A DNA stretch of 32,653 nt from Bacteroidales bacterium (lineage in GTDB: Bacteria > Bacteroidota > Bacteroidia > Bacteroidales > UBA12077). Each line of letters begins with the position of its first letter. The stretch's first letter is position 1. The stretch covers positions 1-32,653 of the forward strand of contig JAKSCO010000237.1 in the NCBI GenBank assembly GCA_022360575.1, in the 5' to 3' direction. Positions 8,452-16,965 of the stretch are shown piece after piece. A model generated the notes under the pieces. That model did not search any database. It was given only the letters and a program-made list of their open reading frames with translations, and was not told the DNA's origin. A program made the translations under genes and the position numbers.

Positions 8452-9546
8452 TTAATCAAAGTTTATATGAGAAAATATAGCCAGTTTGCGGGCTTTCTTT
8501 CGATATTTATTACTTAGAGTTGCGTCTTCTAAATAAATTCTTGATAGCCCAAAATAAGCAATGGACTTATATGTGTTTGCAAAATTTTCATACCTCTCTA
8601 ACTTCTTTAAAGCAGTAGAGTATTGAGTTTTAGCTAATGTGTAATCTTTGTATTTCTTTTCGGCAATAATTCCTTTAAATACATGTGCAATTGCTTTAAA
8701 ATAATTGTTCGAGTGCTTAGTTTTTTCAAGTATAGAAATTAAAGCCTTTGCCTTATTGTATTTTTTTAATAAGAGCAAACTCAATGTATGATAGGATAGA
8801 TATAATAAATTATCAGGACTTTCTTTGCGAATTTGTTTTGTGTATTTTAAAGCCTTCCTATAATTTTTTTCAAAATAAAGATTGATATAGATTAAAAAAG
8901 ATAAAGATTCTTTGTGTAAAAAAATTCCTTTTTGCGAGTTTGTTTCAAGTAGAGCAATTCCTTTTAAAGCATTTCCTTTCGGGAAGAAGTATGCAATTGG
9001 TTTGTATATCGGATGAGCTTTGGGATAATATTCGCGATAATAATTGTAAACTCCCGATGAAAATTTAAAGTCGCTAAACGAATCTTCTAGGCGGAATCCC
9101 TTATGCAGCATTTTGTAAGCAGGTTTTATATGAGGGAAAACATTAGCCGAAGTTTGATTGTCTGAGAAATATTGCATCAAAAGTAGTCGTCCCATTAGGT
9201 TAAAAAATATCGACTCGTTGGTTTCTTGTTTTGCAAAATAATTCTCGGCTTTTGCAATAGAACTATTTAATTTTTCTACAAAAAGGGGTGCTTTTTCACT
9301 ATTTGGAGTAATGGGGAAATATTTCCAATACATTGCTAAAGCATAATATAAATCAGGGAAAGGATGATTCGGATAATCATTAAGCATTTGCATATAAGTA
9401 TTTTCCGAATTTTCGAACTGATAATTATAGATACTATCTATGTGCAATTTTAATTCAATTACATACAGCGAATCTTTGATGATTGATTTTTGAGAAAACC
9501 CATTTAAGGTCGACAATAAAAATAATATAGAAATAAAATATCTCAT
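8452..9546 (-). CDS. Secreted TPR-like repeat protein, function unknown
   Basis: This 364-residue protein starts with a clear signal peptide (MRYFISILFLLSTLNGFSQ), so it should be periplasmic or envelope-associated. The rest is made of helical pairs rich in Tyr, Leu and Lys with TPR-like spacing, for example around residues 45-75 (YMQMLNDYPNHPFPDLYYAL), 215-265 (FEKNYRKALKYTKQIRKESP) and 295-330 (KDYTLAKTQYSTALKKLERY). No enzymatic motif is present. It lies 8 bases after the MBL hydrolase gene and 6 bases before the NdpA-like gene. A scaffold role is the general expectation for such repeats, but the partner is unknown. Confidence 0.82.
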   Translation of the reverse strand: MRYFISILFLLSTLNGFSQKSIIKDSLYVIELKLHIDSIYNYQFENSENTYMQMLNDYPNHPFPDLYYALAMYWKYFPITPNSEKAPLFVEKLNSSIAKAENYFAKQETNESIFFNLMGRLLLMQYFSDNQTSANVFPHIKPAYKMLHKGFRLEDSFSDFKFSSGVYNYYREYYPKAHPIYKPIAYFFPKGNALKGIALLETNSQKGIFLHKESLSFLIYINLYFEKNYRKALKYTKQIRKESPDNLLYLSYHTLSLLLLKKYNKAKALISILEKTKHSNNYFKAIAHVFKGIIAEKKYKDYTLAKTQYSTALKKLERYENFANTYKSIAYFGLSRIYLEDATLSNKYRKKARKLAIFSHINFD

Positions 9547-9554
9547 CCCGAATT

Positions 9555-10394
9555 CTAAATTAGAGTAAATGTTTCTTTTAATCGAATTCCATTGTCTGTT
9601 TCATGTACCTTAGCACATTCGTTGTATAAATCGTGTTGGAAAAATAAAGTGTAATTATTTTTTACTGCTTCGTTTAAGAAATCTTCTTTTTCTTGTATCA
9701 TCACCATAGGTTGTATGTCGTAAGCCATGTTCCATACTAAAGGTATATGAGCTGTCGAAGGTATAAGGTCGGCCATAAAAACAATTGTTTCCTTACCAGT
9801 ATCAATAAAAGGTATAACCTGACCAATTGTATGGCCATTAAATAAACGCAGATTAATTCCGGGATATAGTTCGCAATCTTTTTCTATAAAGTTAAGATGT
9901 CCGCTTTCGAGCATTGGTAATAGATTTTCCTTTAAAAAAGCAGCTCCTTCTTGTTTGTTGGGATTCATTGCCCAATCCCATTGAGGCTTGCTAACCCAGT
10001 ATTTAGCATTTGGGAATGTTAGTCTATATTCTGATTTATTCTGATCAAATATTACTCCACCACCACAATGATCAGCATGTAGATGTGTGAGTATTACATC
10101 GCTTATGCTTTCAAACGAATACCCCGCTTTCTTCAAAGCACCTTCAAGTCCATCCCCTCCATTTAAATAAACATGACTGAAAAATTTATCACTTTGTTTG
10201 TTCCCATAGCCATTATCTATTAAAATAACCTGTTCGCTGGTATCTATTAATAACGAACGTAATGCCCAGTTGCATAAATTATTTTCGTTAGCAGGATATT
10301 TTTTGCTCCATAATACTTTAGGAACAACTCCAAACATCGATCCTCCATCAATCATAAAGTTTGTAATGTGTATAGGGAATAATTTCATGATCAT
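9555..10394 (-). CDS. MBL-fold metallo-hydrolase
   Basis: This 279-residue metallo-beta-lactamase-fold hydrolase has the zinc-binding motif HLHADHCGG at residues 104-112, the preceding ILIDNGYG strand, FNGHTIGQ (third metal His) and VFMADLIPS (bridging Asp). There is no signal peptide, so it is cytoplasmic. The overall pattern is that of the AHL-lactonase/quorum-quenching-like branch, but the branch is substrate-diverse and lactonase activity cannot be claimed. Two in-frame ATGs (10394 and 10388) are equally plausible. A TATATTTG box on the minus strand (10454-10447) is a candidate promoter. It heads the MBL-TPR-NdpA run. Confidence 0.9.
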   Translation of the reverse strand: MIMKLFPIHITNFMIDGGSMFGVVPKVLWSKKYPANENNLCNWALRSLLIDTSEQVILIDNGYGNKQSDKFFSHVYLNGGDGLEGALKKAGYSFESISDVILTHLHADHCGGGVIFDQNKSEYRLTFPNAKYWVSKPQWDWAMNPNKQEGAAFLKENLLPMLESGHLNFIEKDCELYPGINLRLFNGHTIGQVIPFIDTGKETIVFMADLIPSTAHIPLVWNMAYDIQPMVMIQEKEDFLNEAVKNNYTLFFQHDLYNECAKVHETDNGIRLKETFTLI

Positions 10395-10446
10395 TAATAT
10401 TTATTTCAGACAAGAACTGTTTTTGTTATCTTCACAATTTAAAATA

Positions 10447-10454
10447 CAAATATA
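10447..10454 (-). promoter_or_regulatory. Candidate -7 box for the MBL-TPR-NdpA operon
   Basis: Read on the minus strand this is TATATTTG, an exact TAnnTTTG match 53 bp before the ATG at 10394. The expected TTTG -33 partner is not at the right spacing, and the surroundings are very AT-rich, so a chance match is possible. Confidence 0.4.
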
Positions 10455-10505
10455 AATAAACATCACTTATTCATATGTCAAGATGTTTTAATTAAATTTT
10501 AATAG

Positions 10506-11882
10506 ATGAGAGTTCATTTTATAGCAATTGGCGGAAGTGCTATGCACAACTTAGCAATAAGCTTATATAAAAAAGGATATAAAGTAACAGGTTCTGATGA
10601 TGAGATTTTCGAACCCTCTAAAACCCGTTTAGAAAAATATGGTATTTTGCCTAAGCAAATAGGTTGGAATAAGGAAAACATTACACCTGACATTGATGCG
10701 GTTATTTTAGGGATGCATGCTCGCGAGGATAACCCTGAATTAATAAGAGCAAAACAATTGAACTTAAAGATATATTCATATCCAGAGTATTTATATGAGC
10801 AGACAAAGAATAAAACCAGAGTTGTAATAGGAGGGAGCCACGGTAAGACAAGCATAACATCAATGATTATGCATGTACTTAAGTATTATAATAAAGATTT
10901 TGATTATATGGTAGGAGCTCAATTAGATGGCTTTGAAACAATGGTTCGTTTGTCCGAAGATGCTCCTGTTGCAATATTCGAAGGAGATGAATATTTGTCA
11001 TCACCTATTGATCGCCGACCTAAGTTTCACCTATATAAACCAGATATTGCAGTTTTAAGTGGTATCGCCTGGGATCACATCAATGTTTTTCCAACCTTTG
11101 AAAATTATGTAGATCAGTTTCGAATTTTTATTGATAAAGTAAATAAAGGTGGGATTTTGTTTTATTGCAAACACGATTCTGAATTACAGAAATTAGTTGC
11201 CAAAACTAAAAATGATATACAAAAAATCTCATATGGAACTCCTGATTTTAAAATAAAAGATGGAGTAAGCTATTTGATAGATTCAGAAGATCAATATCCA
11301 TTAAATATTTTTGGGAAGCATAATATGCAAAACATAAATGTTGCTCGATTAGTTTGCCAGCAATTAGGAATTAATAGCAATGCTTTTTATAAAGCAATAT
11401 CAGAGTTTAACGGAGCAGCTAAAAGATTAGAAGTGCTGGAGAAAAATACAGATACGATAATTTTTAGAGATTTTGCTCACTCTCCATCAAAGTTAAGAGC
11501 TACGGTCGATGCCGTAAAGGATCAATTTAGCAGTCATAGGCTTATTGCTGTAATGGAATTGCATACTTTTAGTAGTTTAAATAAAGATTTTTTAAAAGAA
11601 TATAAAGATACTATGGAGAAAGCTGATGTTGGAGTAGTTTATTTCAATCCTCAGGTAATCCAACATAAGAAATTGAAACAACTCAATAAACAAGAGGTAT
11701 TGGATGCTTTCAATAAGCAGAACTTAAAAATATTCACAAATCAAGAAAATTTATTAAAGTTTATTGATGAATGTAACTTACATAGTAGTATATTGTTACT
11801 AATGAGCAGTGGCGATTTTTCGGGAGTTGATTTGAAAAAAAATGCAAAAAAATGGATAAAATCGCAGCGAAAGTTTGGATAA
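10506..11882 (+). CDS. mpl: UDP-N-acetylmuramate:L-alanyl-gamma-D-glutamyl-meso-DAP ligase (murein peptide ligase)
   Basis: Mpl joins recycled murein tripeptide to UDP-MurNAc in the cytoplasm, bypassing MurC-MurE. The 458-residue protein begins with the MurC-type UDP-binding VHFIAIGGSAMHNLA, has the Mur-ligase P-loop GGSHGKTSITSM (residues 109-120), then EGDEYLSSPIDRRPKF, DIAVLSGIAWDHINVFP and the C-terminal FRDFAHSPSKLRATVDAV. EGDEYLSS (rather than MurC's EADE) and the DHINVFP segment point to Mpl rather than MurC. An 8-bp inverted repeat straddles its stop codon. The window also encodes a NamZ-type muramidase (19293-20486), which fits a peptidoglycan recycling theme, but the two genes are not linked. 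Confidence 0.93.
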   Translation: MRVHFIAIGGSAMHNLAISLYKKGYKVTGSDDEIFEPSKTRLEKYGILPKQIGWNKENITPDIDAVILGMHAREDNPELIRAKQLNLKIYSYPEYLYEQTKNKTRVVIGGSHGKTSITSMIMHVLKYYNKDFDYMVGAQLDGFETMVRLSEDAPVAIFEGDEYLSSPIDRRPKFHLYKPDIAVLSGIAWDHINVFPTFENYVDQFRIFIDKVNKGGILFYCKHDSELQKLVAKTKNDIQKISYGTPDFKIKDGVSYLIDSEDQYPLNIFGKHNMQNINVARLVCQQLGINSNAFYKAISEFNGAAKRLEVLEKNTDTIIFRDFAHSPSKLRATVDAVKDQFSSHRLIAVMELHTFSSLNKDFLKEYKDTMEKADVGVVYFNPQVIQHKKLKQLNKQEVLDAFNKQNLKIFTNQENLLKFIDECNLHSSILLLMSSGDFSGVDLKKNAKKWIKSQRKFG

Positions 11883-11895
11883 TTAGAAAACTTTC
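11869..11895 (+). terminator. Possible weak terminator at the end of mpl
   Basis: GAAAGTTT (11869-11876) and AAACTTTC (11888-11895) form an 8-bp inverted repeat around an 11-base loop that contains the mpl stop codon. It is followed by CCTTCTTTTG, not a clean U-tract. The stem is AT-rich, so this is a weak call. Confidence 0.3.
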
Positions 11896-12032
11896 CCTTC
11901 TTTTGCATCTCGAAAATCAAACAGTACTTTGAAATATTGATAGCAAAAGAAGAGATTGTGAAATGTCTTTAATACTGGATGTTTGCTAGTTTTTGAAGCT
12001 TTTGAAAAAAAGATTAAAAAAAATAAAAAATG

Positions 12033-12063
12033 TTTGGTGATTAAAAAAAAACAATTACTTTTG
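12033..12063 (+). promoter_or_regulatory. Bacteroidota-type promoter of tRNA-Glu/rpsT
   Basis: TTTG at 12033-12036 and TACTTTTG at 12056-12063 match the -33 and -7 elements of the Bacteroidota primary sigma factor, with a 19-base spacer. The -7 box ends 26 bases before the tRNA 5' end. This is the cleanest promoter in the window. Confidence 0.75.
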
Positions 12064-12089
12064 CATCGTCAATCTGAAATTGATACAAT

Positions 12090-12161
12090 GGTCCGTTCGT
12101 CTAGGGGTTAGGACGCCAGGTTTTCATCCTGGTAACAGGGGTTCGATTCCCCTACGGACTA
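12090..12161 (+). tRNA. tRNA-Glu (anticodon TTC)
   Basis: A complete cloverleaf can be folded. The acceptor stem pairs GGTCCGT (12090-12096) with ACGGACT (12154-12160), closing with a G-U pair. The anticodon stem CCAGG/CCTGG (12116-12120/12128-12132) encloses the loop TTTTCAT, giving anticodon TTC at 12123-12125. The T arm is CAGGGGTTCGATTCCCCT. The discriminator base is A at 12161. CCA is not encoded (the next bases are CTA), so it must be added afterwards. A promoter lies immediately upstream and rpsT begins 31 bases downstream. Confidence 0.97.
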
Positions 12162-12192
12162 CTAAGTTTTAAAATAAGTTAACGGAGAAATT

Positions 12193-12444
12193 ATGGCAAA
12201 CCATAAGTCAGCAGAGAAAAGAGTAAGACAAAGTGAAAAGTTAAGATTGCATAACAAATATTATGCTAGAACTACTCGTAATTTGATTAGAAAGTTGAGA
12301 GGAACAACTGAAAAAGCTGAAGCTATTGAGATGTTACCAAAGGTTTCTTCAATGCTTGACAAATTAGCAAAGAAGAATATTATACATGCCAATAAAGCAG
12401 CTAACTTAAAGTCGAGTTTAACTTTACATGTGAACAAATTGTAA
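12193..12444 (+). CDS. rpsT: 30S ribosomal protein S20
   Basis: S20 is a primary 16S rRNA-binding protein. The 83-residue product starts [20 protein letters not shown], has the family's basic helices and ends with the helix [20 protein letters not shown]. Length is typical. GGAGAA at 12183-12188 is a reasonable ribosome binding site, notable in a genome where such sites are scarce. It lies 31 bases after tRNA-Glu without its own obvious promoter, so the two are probably transcribed together and the tRNA is cut out. A hairpin terminator follows at 12468-12496. Confidence 0.97.
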   Translation: MANHKSAEKRVRQSEKLRLHNKYYARTTRNLIRKLRGTTEKAEAIEMLPKVSSMLDKLAKKNIIHANKAANLKSSLTLHVNKL

Positions 12445-12467
12445 TCAGAATTTATATACAAATGATG

Positions 12468-12496
12468 ACCTTTCTTAATTTAGGAAAGGTTTTTTT
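12468..12496 (+). terminator. Intrinsic terminator of tRNA-Glu/rpsT
   Basis: ACCTTTC (12468-12474) pairs with GAAAGGT (12484-12490) across a 9-base loop and is followed directly by six T residues. It lies 24 bases after the rpsT stop and 29 bases before the LOG-family ATG. Confidence 0.8.
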
Positions 12497-12525
12497 GTAT
12501 ATAAGAATCTGTAACTTTAATAAAT

Positions 12526-13107
12526 ATGATAAATCGAGTTTGTGTTTTTTGTGCTTCAAGTCAGAAGGTAGCTCCTAAGTATTTTAATGTAGCCGAAAGT
12601 GTTGCAAAAGTTTTTGCTGATAATAATATAACTACTATTTATGGTGGTGGTGCTGTTGGCTTAATGGGGAGACTTGCTGATGTTGCCATGAGGAATCATG
12701 GTGAGGTAATAGGTATAATGCCTTCGTTTATGATGGATGTTGAATGGGGACATAAAAATATAACAGAGCTTATTATTGTAAAAGATATGCATGAGCGAAA
12801 GAAAAAGCTTATCGAAAATATTGATGCTGTCGTTGTATTGCCAGGAGGTTCAGGAACTCTGGAAGAAGTGATGGAGGTGATAACCTTGAAACGTTTGGGA
12901 AAATTTGTAAAACCAATCGTTTTTGTTAATACTGATGGTTATTATAATAGTTTATTTGATCTGTTTGATAAGATGATTGAAGAGAAATTTATGAGAAACG
13001 AACATCGTGCAATGTGGTCATGTGTTGATAACCCATGCAATATTGTAGAAGCAATAAAGCTTGCTCCTCAATGGAATGACTCAGCAATAAAAATAGCAGC
13101 AGTATAG
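12526..13107 (+). CDS. LOG-family protein (TIGR00730; nucleoside 5'-monophosphate phosphoribohydrolase)
   Basis: This 193-residue Rossmann-fold protein belongs to the LOG/YgdH family, which hydrolyses AMP or cytokinin riboside monophosphates to the free base and ribose 5-phosphate. The defining motif PGGSGTLEEVMEV begins at residue 106. YGGGAVGLMGRLAD (39-52) and MHERKKKLIE (88-97, the substrate-binding M-x-x-R-K) are also present. Length is that of the short type I members. Substrate (AMP versus cytokinin) cannot be decided. It follows the rpsT terminator and meets ribD tail to tail with only 3 bases between the stops. Confidence 0.93.
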   Translation: MINRVCVFCASSQKVAPKYFNVAESVAKVFADNNITTIYGGGAVGLMGRLADVAMRNHGEVIGIMPSFMMDVEWGHKNITELIIVKDMHERKKKLIENIDAVVVLPGGSGTLEEVMEVITLKRLGKFVKPIVFVNTDGYYNSLFDLFDKMIEEKFMRNEHRAMWSCVDNPCNIVEAIKLAPQWNDSAIKIAAV

Positions 13108-13110
13108 ATA

Positions 13111-14172
13111 TTATTTTAATATAAGTTTAGTACTACTTCCCACAGATAATTGCAGTTTGATGGGCTTATTTATCTTAGGAGCATTAACTCCTGATCCAAA
13201 GAATTTATCTCCGTCAAAAATTCTAGCTTCGTCCCATAGATTTTTCTCAATAAAAGAATTTAAAACCTTTTCTCCTCCTTCAATAATTATCGAAAGTATG
13301 TTTCGTTTGATCAGAATGTTAAATAATTGCAGATGAAAATCATCTTTGTAGTCAATAAATTCAATTTCGATATTGTTTGAATAGTTTGTTGCTTTATTCT
13401 TTTGAGAAATATCACCAATAATAATTGTTGGAGCTTGAGTATCGAAAATATTTAGATTTTTACTTAAGGAAAGCTCTCTGTTCAGTACAATACGTAAAGG
13501 ATTTTTCCCATCCCAGTTACGAGTAGTAAGACTTGGGTTATCTTGTTTTGCTGTATTACTACCAATTAAAATTGCCTGTTCTTCTGATCTCCACTTGTGA
13601 ACAATAGTTTTTGAATACTCATTAGTAATCCAGGTAGGTTGTTTTGGGGCATTACTCTTTCTTATAATATCGATAAACTGATCTTTAGTTTGAGCCCATT
13701 TTAAAATAATATAAGGTCGCTTTTTTTCATGAAATGTAAAAAAACGTTTGTTGAGTTCGCGACATTCTTTTTCCAAGACTCCCGTAATTACATTTATTCC
13801 TGCTTTTTGTAAAATATCAATTCCTTTCCCTGAGACATGAGCTGCTGTGTCGATTGCACCAATTACAACGTTCGGAATTTTCATTTTCGTAATAAGATTA
13901 GCGCAAGGAGGTGTTTTCCCAAAATGCGAACAAGGTTCTAGGCTAACATATATAGTCGATTCCTTGAGTAATTCTTTATCACAAACCGAGTTAATAGCAT
14001 TAACCTCTGCGTGGGATTCTCCATATTTCCTATGAAATCCTTCTCCAATTATTTGATTGTTATAAACAATAACAGAACCAACCATAGGATTTGGAGAGGT
14101 GTTTCCTGCACCCATTAGAGCTAGTTCTATACAGCGTTGCATATATTTCTCGTGTAATGACTGATTGATCAT
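13111..14172 (-). CDS. ribD: Bifunctional riboflavin biosynthesis deaminase/reductase
   Basis: RibD deaminates the pyrimidine product of GTP cyclohydrolase II and then reduces its ribose side chain, two steps of riboflavin synthesis. The 353-residue product has an N-terminal zinc deaminase domain with HAEVNAI (H54, E56) and EPCSHFGKTPPC (zinc Cys81 and Cys90). The C-terminal reductase domain (about 145-353) shows RPYIILKWAQTKDQ, ILIGSNTAKQDNPSLTTR and IIIEGGEKVLNSF. Both halves look intact and the length is standard. It stands apart from other rib genes and is divergent from prmC with a 22-base gap, so any promoters must lie inside neighbouring coding sequence or overlap each other. Confidence 0.96.
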   Translation of the reverse strand: MINQSLHEKYMQRCIELALMGAGNTSPNPMVGSVIVYNNQIIGEGFHRKYGESHAEVNAINSVCDKELLKESTIYVSLEPCSHFGKTPPCANLITKMKIPNVVIGAIDTAAHVSGKGIDILQKAGINVITGVLEKECRELNKRFFTFHEKKRPYIILKWAQTKDQFIDIIRKSNAPKQPTWITNEYSKTIVHKWRSEEQAILIGSNTAKQDNPSLTTRNWDGKNPLRIVLNRELSLSKNLNIFDTQAPTIIIGDISQKNKATNYSNNIEIEFIDYKDDFHLQLFNILIKRNILSIIIEGGEKVLNSFIEKNLWDEARIFDGDKFFGSGVNAPKINKPIKLQLSVGSSTKLILK

Positions 14173-14194
14173 ACAAATTTTATAATTTTGAGCT

Positions 14195-15052
14195 ATGAGT
14201 TCAAAGCTACTTATAAAAAAAGTAATATCAATAATAAAAGCAGAATTAAAAAACGATTATCCAACATACGAAATTGATGGATTTATCCGGATAATTTTTG
14301 ACTTTTACTTAAACTATTCGTTAATTCTACTGCATTTAAATATGAATAAAGAAATTTCTAGAGAACTTTTTCTGGAAATAGAAAATGTAGTTAAGCAATT
14401 AAAACAAAAAACACCTATACAGTATATACTTGGGCAGACTGAATTTTATGGATTAAAGTTCAAGCTATCTTCAAATGTATTAATCCCGCGAGTAGAAACA
14501 GAAGAACTTGTTGATTGGATTGTAAGTGAAGAAACTAAAGGTGTTGATATTTTAGATATTGGATCGGGAAGCGGATGTATTGCTATAACCTTAGCAAAAA
14601 ACATTGATGATGCAAAAGTTACAGCTATTGATATTTCATCAGAAGCCTTAAGTGTTGTTAAAGAAAATGCGGAGTTAAATAAGGTAAAACTCAATAGATG
14701 GGAATGTGATATATTGAAGATGAGCAATGGTTTTTATCATAAATATGATGTAGTTGTAAGTAATCCGCCTTATGTTACAAATGCTGAAAAAAGCGAAATG
14801 AAGAAGAATGTTTTGGATTATGAACCACATCTTGCTCTTTTCGTTTCGGACGATGATCCATTAATTTTTTATAGAAATATAATTCTATTTGCTCAAAAAA
14901 ATCTGAATAAAGGAGGTCGATTATATTTTGAAATTAATGAGAACTTTGGGGAAGAGATGATTGATCTTTTTCTAGAATACGGATTTGTTAATATAGAACT
15001 ACGAAAAGATATTAATGGAAAAGACCGAATGATTAGAGGAATTTTAAAATAA
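14195..15052 (+). CDS. prmC: Peptide chain release factor N5-glutamine methyltransferase
   Basis: PrmC methylates the GGQ glutamine of release factors RF1/RF2 using S-adenosylmethionine. The 285-residue protein has the helical N-terminal domain (1 to about 75), IQYILGQTEFYGLKF and IPRVETEELVDWI (97-109), the SAM-binding loop DIGSGSGCIAITLA (121-134) and the catalytic SNPPYVT (NPPY at 190-193). Family and length are clear. recX begins 12 bases after the stop. It lies head to head with ribD across 22 bases. Confidence 0.96.
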   Translation: MSSKLLIKKVISIIKAELKNDYPTYEIDGFIRIIFDFYLNYSLILLHLNMNKEISRELFLEIENVVKQLKQKTPIQYILGQTEFYGLKFKLSSNVLIPRVETEELVDWIVSEETKGVDILDIGSGSGCIAITLAKNIDDAKVTAIDISSEALSVVKENAELNKVKLNRWECDILKMSNGFYHKYDVVVSNPPYVTNAEKSEMKKNVLDYEPHLALFVSDDDPLIFYRNIILFAQKNLNKGGRLYFEINENFGEEMIDLFLEYGFVNIELRKDINGKDRMIRGILK

Positions 15053-15064
15053 AATTTACAACAA

Positions 15065-15523
15065 ATGACAAAAGAAGAAGCTTTGTTAAAAGCTCAGAAT
15101 ATTTGTGCACAGCAAGAAAAATGCGAATCGGATATTCGCAAAAAATTACTTGATTGGAAAATTGATCCTCTGCATGTTGATGAGGTTATTGAAAATTTGA
15201 AAGAGACTTCATTTATAAGCGATGAAAGATATGCTTTGTTTTTTGCTAAAGAAAAATTTAATTTTAACAAATGGGGGAAAATAAAAATAGAGTATTCATT
15301 AAAGAACAAACAAATAAATTCAGCCTTAATACAAAAAGCTCTTGAAAAAATTCCTGAAGAAGATTACGAATTAACCTTGCAAAATCAATTACAAAAAAAA
15401 TTGAAAGGAATTAAAGATACTGATGTTTATGTAATAAAATCAAAACTTGCACGATATGCATTATCTAAAGGATTCGAAAGTGGCAAGGTATTTGATATGA
15501 TATCAGAGATTTTAGAAAAATAA
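15065..15523 (+). CDS. recX: Regulatory protein RecX
   Basis: RecX binds RecA filaments and modulates recombination. The 152-residue product shows the three-helix repeats of the family: QNICAQQEKCESDIRKKLLDW with FISDERYALFFAKEKFNFNKWGKIKIEYSL (the S-D-x-R-Y-A and W-G-x-x-K-I signatures), then KLARYALSKGFESGKVFDMI at the C-terminus. Length is typical of Bacteroidota RecX. It is 12 bases downstream of prmC and probably in the same transcript. recA is not in the window. Confidence 0.92.
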   Translation: MTKEEALLKAQNICAQQEKCESDIRKKLLDWKIDPLHVDEVIENLKETSFISDERYALFFAKEKFNFNKWGKIKIEYSLKNKQINSALIQKALEKIPEEDYELTLQNQLQKKLKGIKDTDVYVIKSKLARYALSKGFESGKVFDMISEILEK

Positions 15524-15564
15524 GAATTCAAAATAACTCTAATGAAAAAATAAATATTTATAAA

Positions 15565-16938
15565 ATGATAAAACAAGGTAAAATATTATTGCTTTTGCTT
15601 TTATTCATAACGGCAAGTTTAAATGCGCAGAGTAAACGAAAACCTCGATGGATTAACAAACGACCAGTTCATAATAATTATTATATAGGTATTGGTAAAG
15701 CAAATAAATCTCAGACTGATTATATGCAAGTTGCTAAAAATAATGCATTGTCTGATATGATATCTGAGATATCGGTAAATATATCTTCGAATTCGATACT
15801 TCATCAAGTTGAAGAGAATTATGAGTATAAAGAAAAATATGAAGCTTATATTCAATTATCGACTAAAGAAAATATAGAAAAATATGAAATAGTAGATTCG
15901 TGGAGCAATAAGAAGGAGTACTGGATATATTACAGATTATCGAAAAAAGAATATCTTAGATTAAAACGAGAAAGGCTTAATAAAGCAAAAGACATTTCAA
16001 AAGATTTCTTTGAAAAAGCACGATCTTATGAAAAAGAATTTGATATTAATAATGCTCTTATTTTTTATATAAAAGCCTTTGATGCAATAGATAAACATCT
16101 AGGTGAAGACTTATCTGTTTTTACTTTTGATGGTCGTGTATTTTTAGATAATGCAATTTTTCAATCTATACAAGATATATTTAGCCGAATACAGATAATT
16201 CCTGCAGAAGAAACTTTTAAAATCTTTGCTTTAAAGAAAGAGAATGACCCTGTTGTTGTAAAAGTAAAACTGAAAACAAAATTAGAAACTCAGAATATTA
16301 CCAATATCCCAGTTTTATTTTCATTTCAAAATTCAGATATAAAGAAGAAGGAGAAAGTTATTTCGTCGAACAATGGGGAAGTTTTGTGTGGTATTGCTAA
16401 TATGGCATGCAAAGGAAGAACGCAAACCATAAGAGCCGAGTTAGATATTGAAAATTATTTTGGAGAAGATTCTGATGAGAATATACTGAAAAGTATAATC
16501 GCTTCTAGAGGAACTAGACCTTATGGAAATATAAATGTTGAGGTTAAAGGCTTATCAGCTTATATTAAATCTAATGAGATTGTTCTAGGAAAAAAAGCAG
16601 AAAGAAATTCGGTGTCGGATATTTTTAAAGAAGAACTTTCGAATAACTTTTTCTCTTTTACAGATGACATTGAGAATGCAGATATATTAATTGAAATTAA
16701 TACAGAAATAAAAGAAGGGGGGAAATTTAAAAAACATAATTTGTATACAGTATTCTTAAATACTTCGATCTCTATAAAAAATCTTGAAAAAGATATAGTC
16801 ATACTTACAAATGAGATTCAAAATATGAAAGGCATGAGAGTTGGGAGTTTTGAACAGGCTATTCAGGATGTTCTTGTAAAAGTACAAACGAAGATTGAAA
16901 AAACGATTATACCAAAGGTCCGAGAAATAAATTTATAA
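15565..16938 (+). CDS. Secreted LPP20-like protein
   Basis: This 457-residue exported protein has a Sec signal peptide ending FITASLNAQ. Residues from about 25 to 135 resemble the LPP20 lipoprotein fold: PRWINKRP, YYIGIGKANKSQTDYMQVAKNNALSDMISEISVNI, and a regulatory-looking VDSWSNKKEYWIYYRLSKKEY. The middle carries a helical TPR-like stretch (SYEKEFDINNALIFYIKAF). The C-terminal third is beta-rich and unassigned. It is followed after 27 bases by a smaller LPP20-like lipoprotein, forming a pair. The LPP20 domain is widespread and of unknown function; an outer-membrane or periplasmic structural role is inference. There is no lipobox here, unlike the neighbour. Confidence 0.75.
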   Translation: MIKQGKILLLLLLFITASLNAQSKRKPRWINKRPVHNNYYIGIGKANKSQTDYMQVAKNNALSDMISEISVNISSNSILHQVEENYEYKEKYEAYIQLSTKENIEKYEIVDSWSNKKEYWIYYRLSKKEYLRLKRERLNKAKDISKDFFEKARSYEKEFDINNALIFYIKAFDAIDKHLGEDLSVFTFDGRVFLDNAIFQSIQDIFSRIQIIPAEETFKIFALKKENDPVVVKVKLKTKLETQNITNIPVLFSFQNSDIKKKEKVISSNNGEVLCGIANMACKGRTQTIRAELDIENYFGEDSDENILKSIIASRGTRPYGNINVEVKGLSAYIKSNEIVLGKKAERNSVSDIFKEELSNNFFSFTDDIENADILIEINTEIKEGGKFKKHNLYTVFLNTSISIKNLEKDIVILTNEIQNMKGMRVGSFEQAIQDVLVKVQTKIEKTIIPKVREINL

Positions 16939-16965
16939 AAATATTAATATTTAAAACTGAAAATT

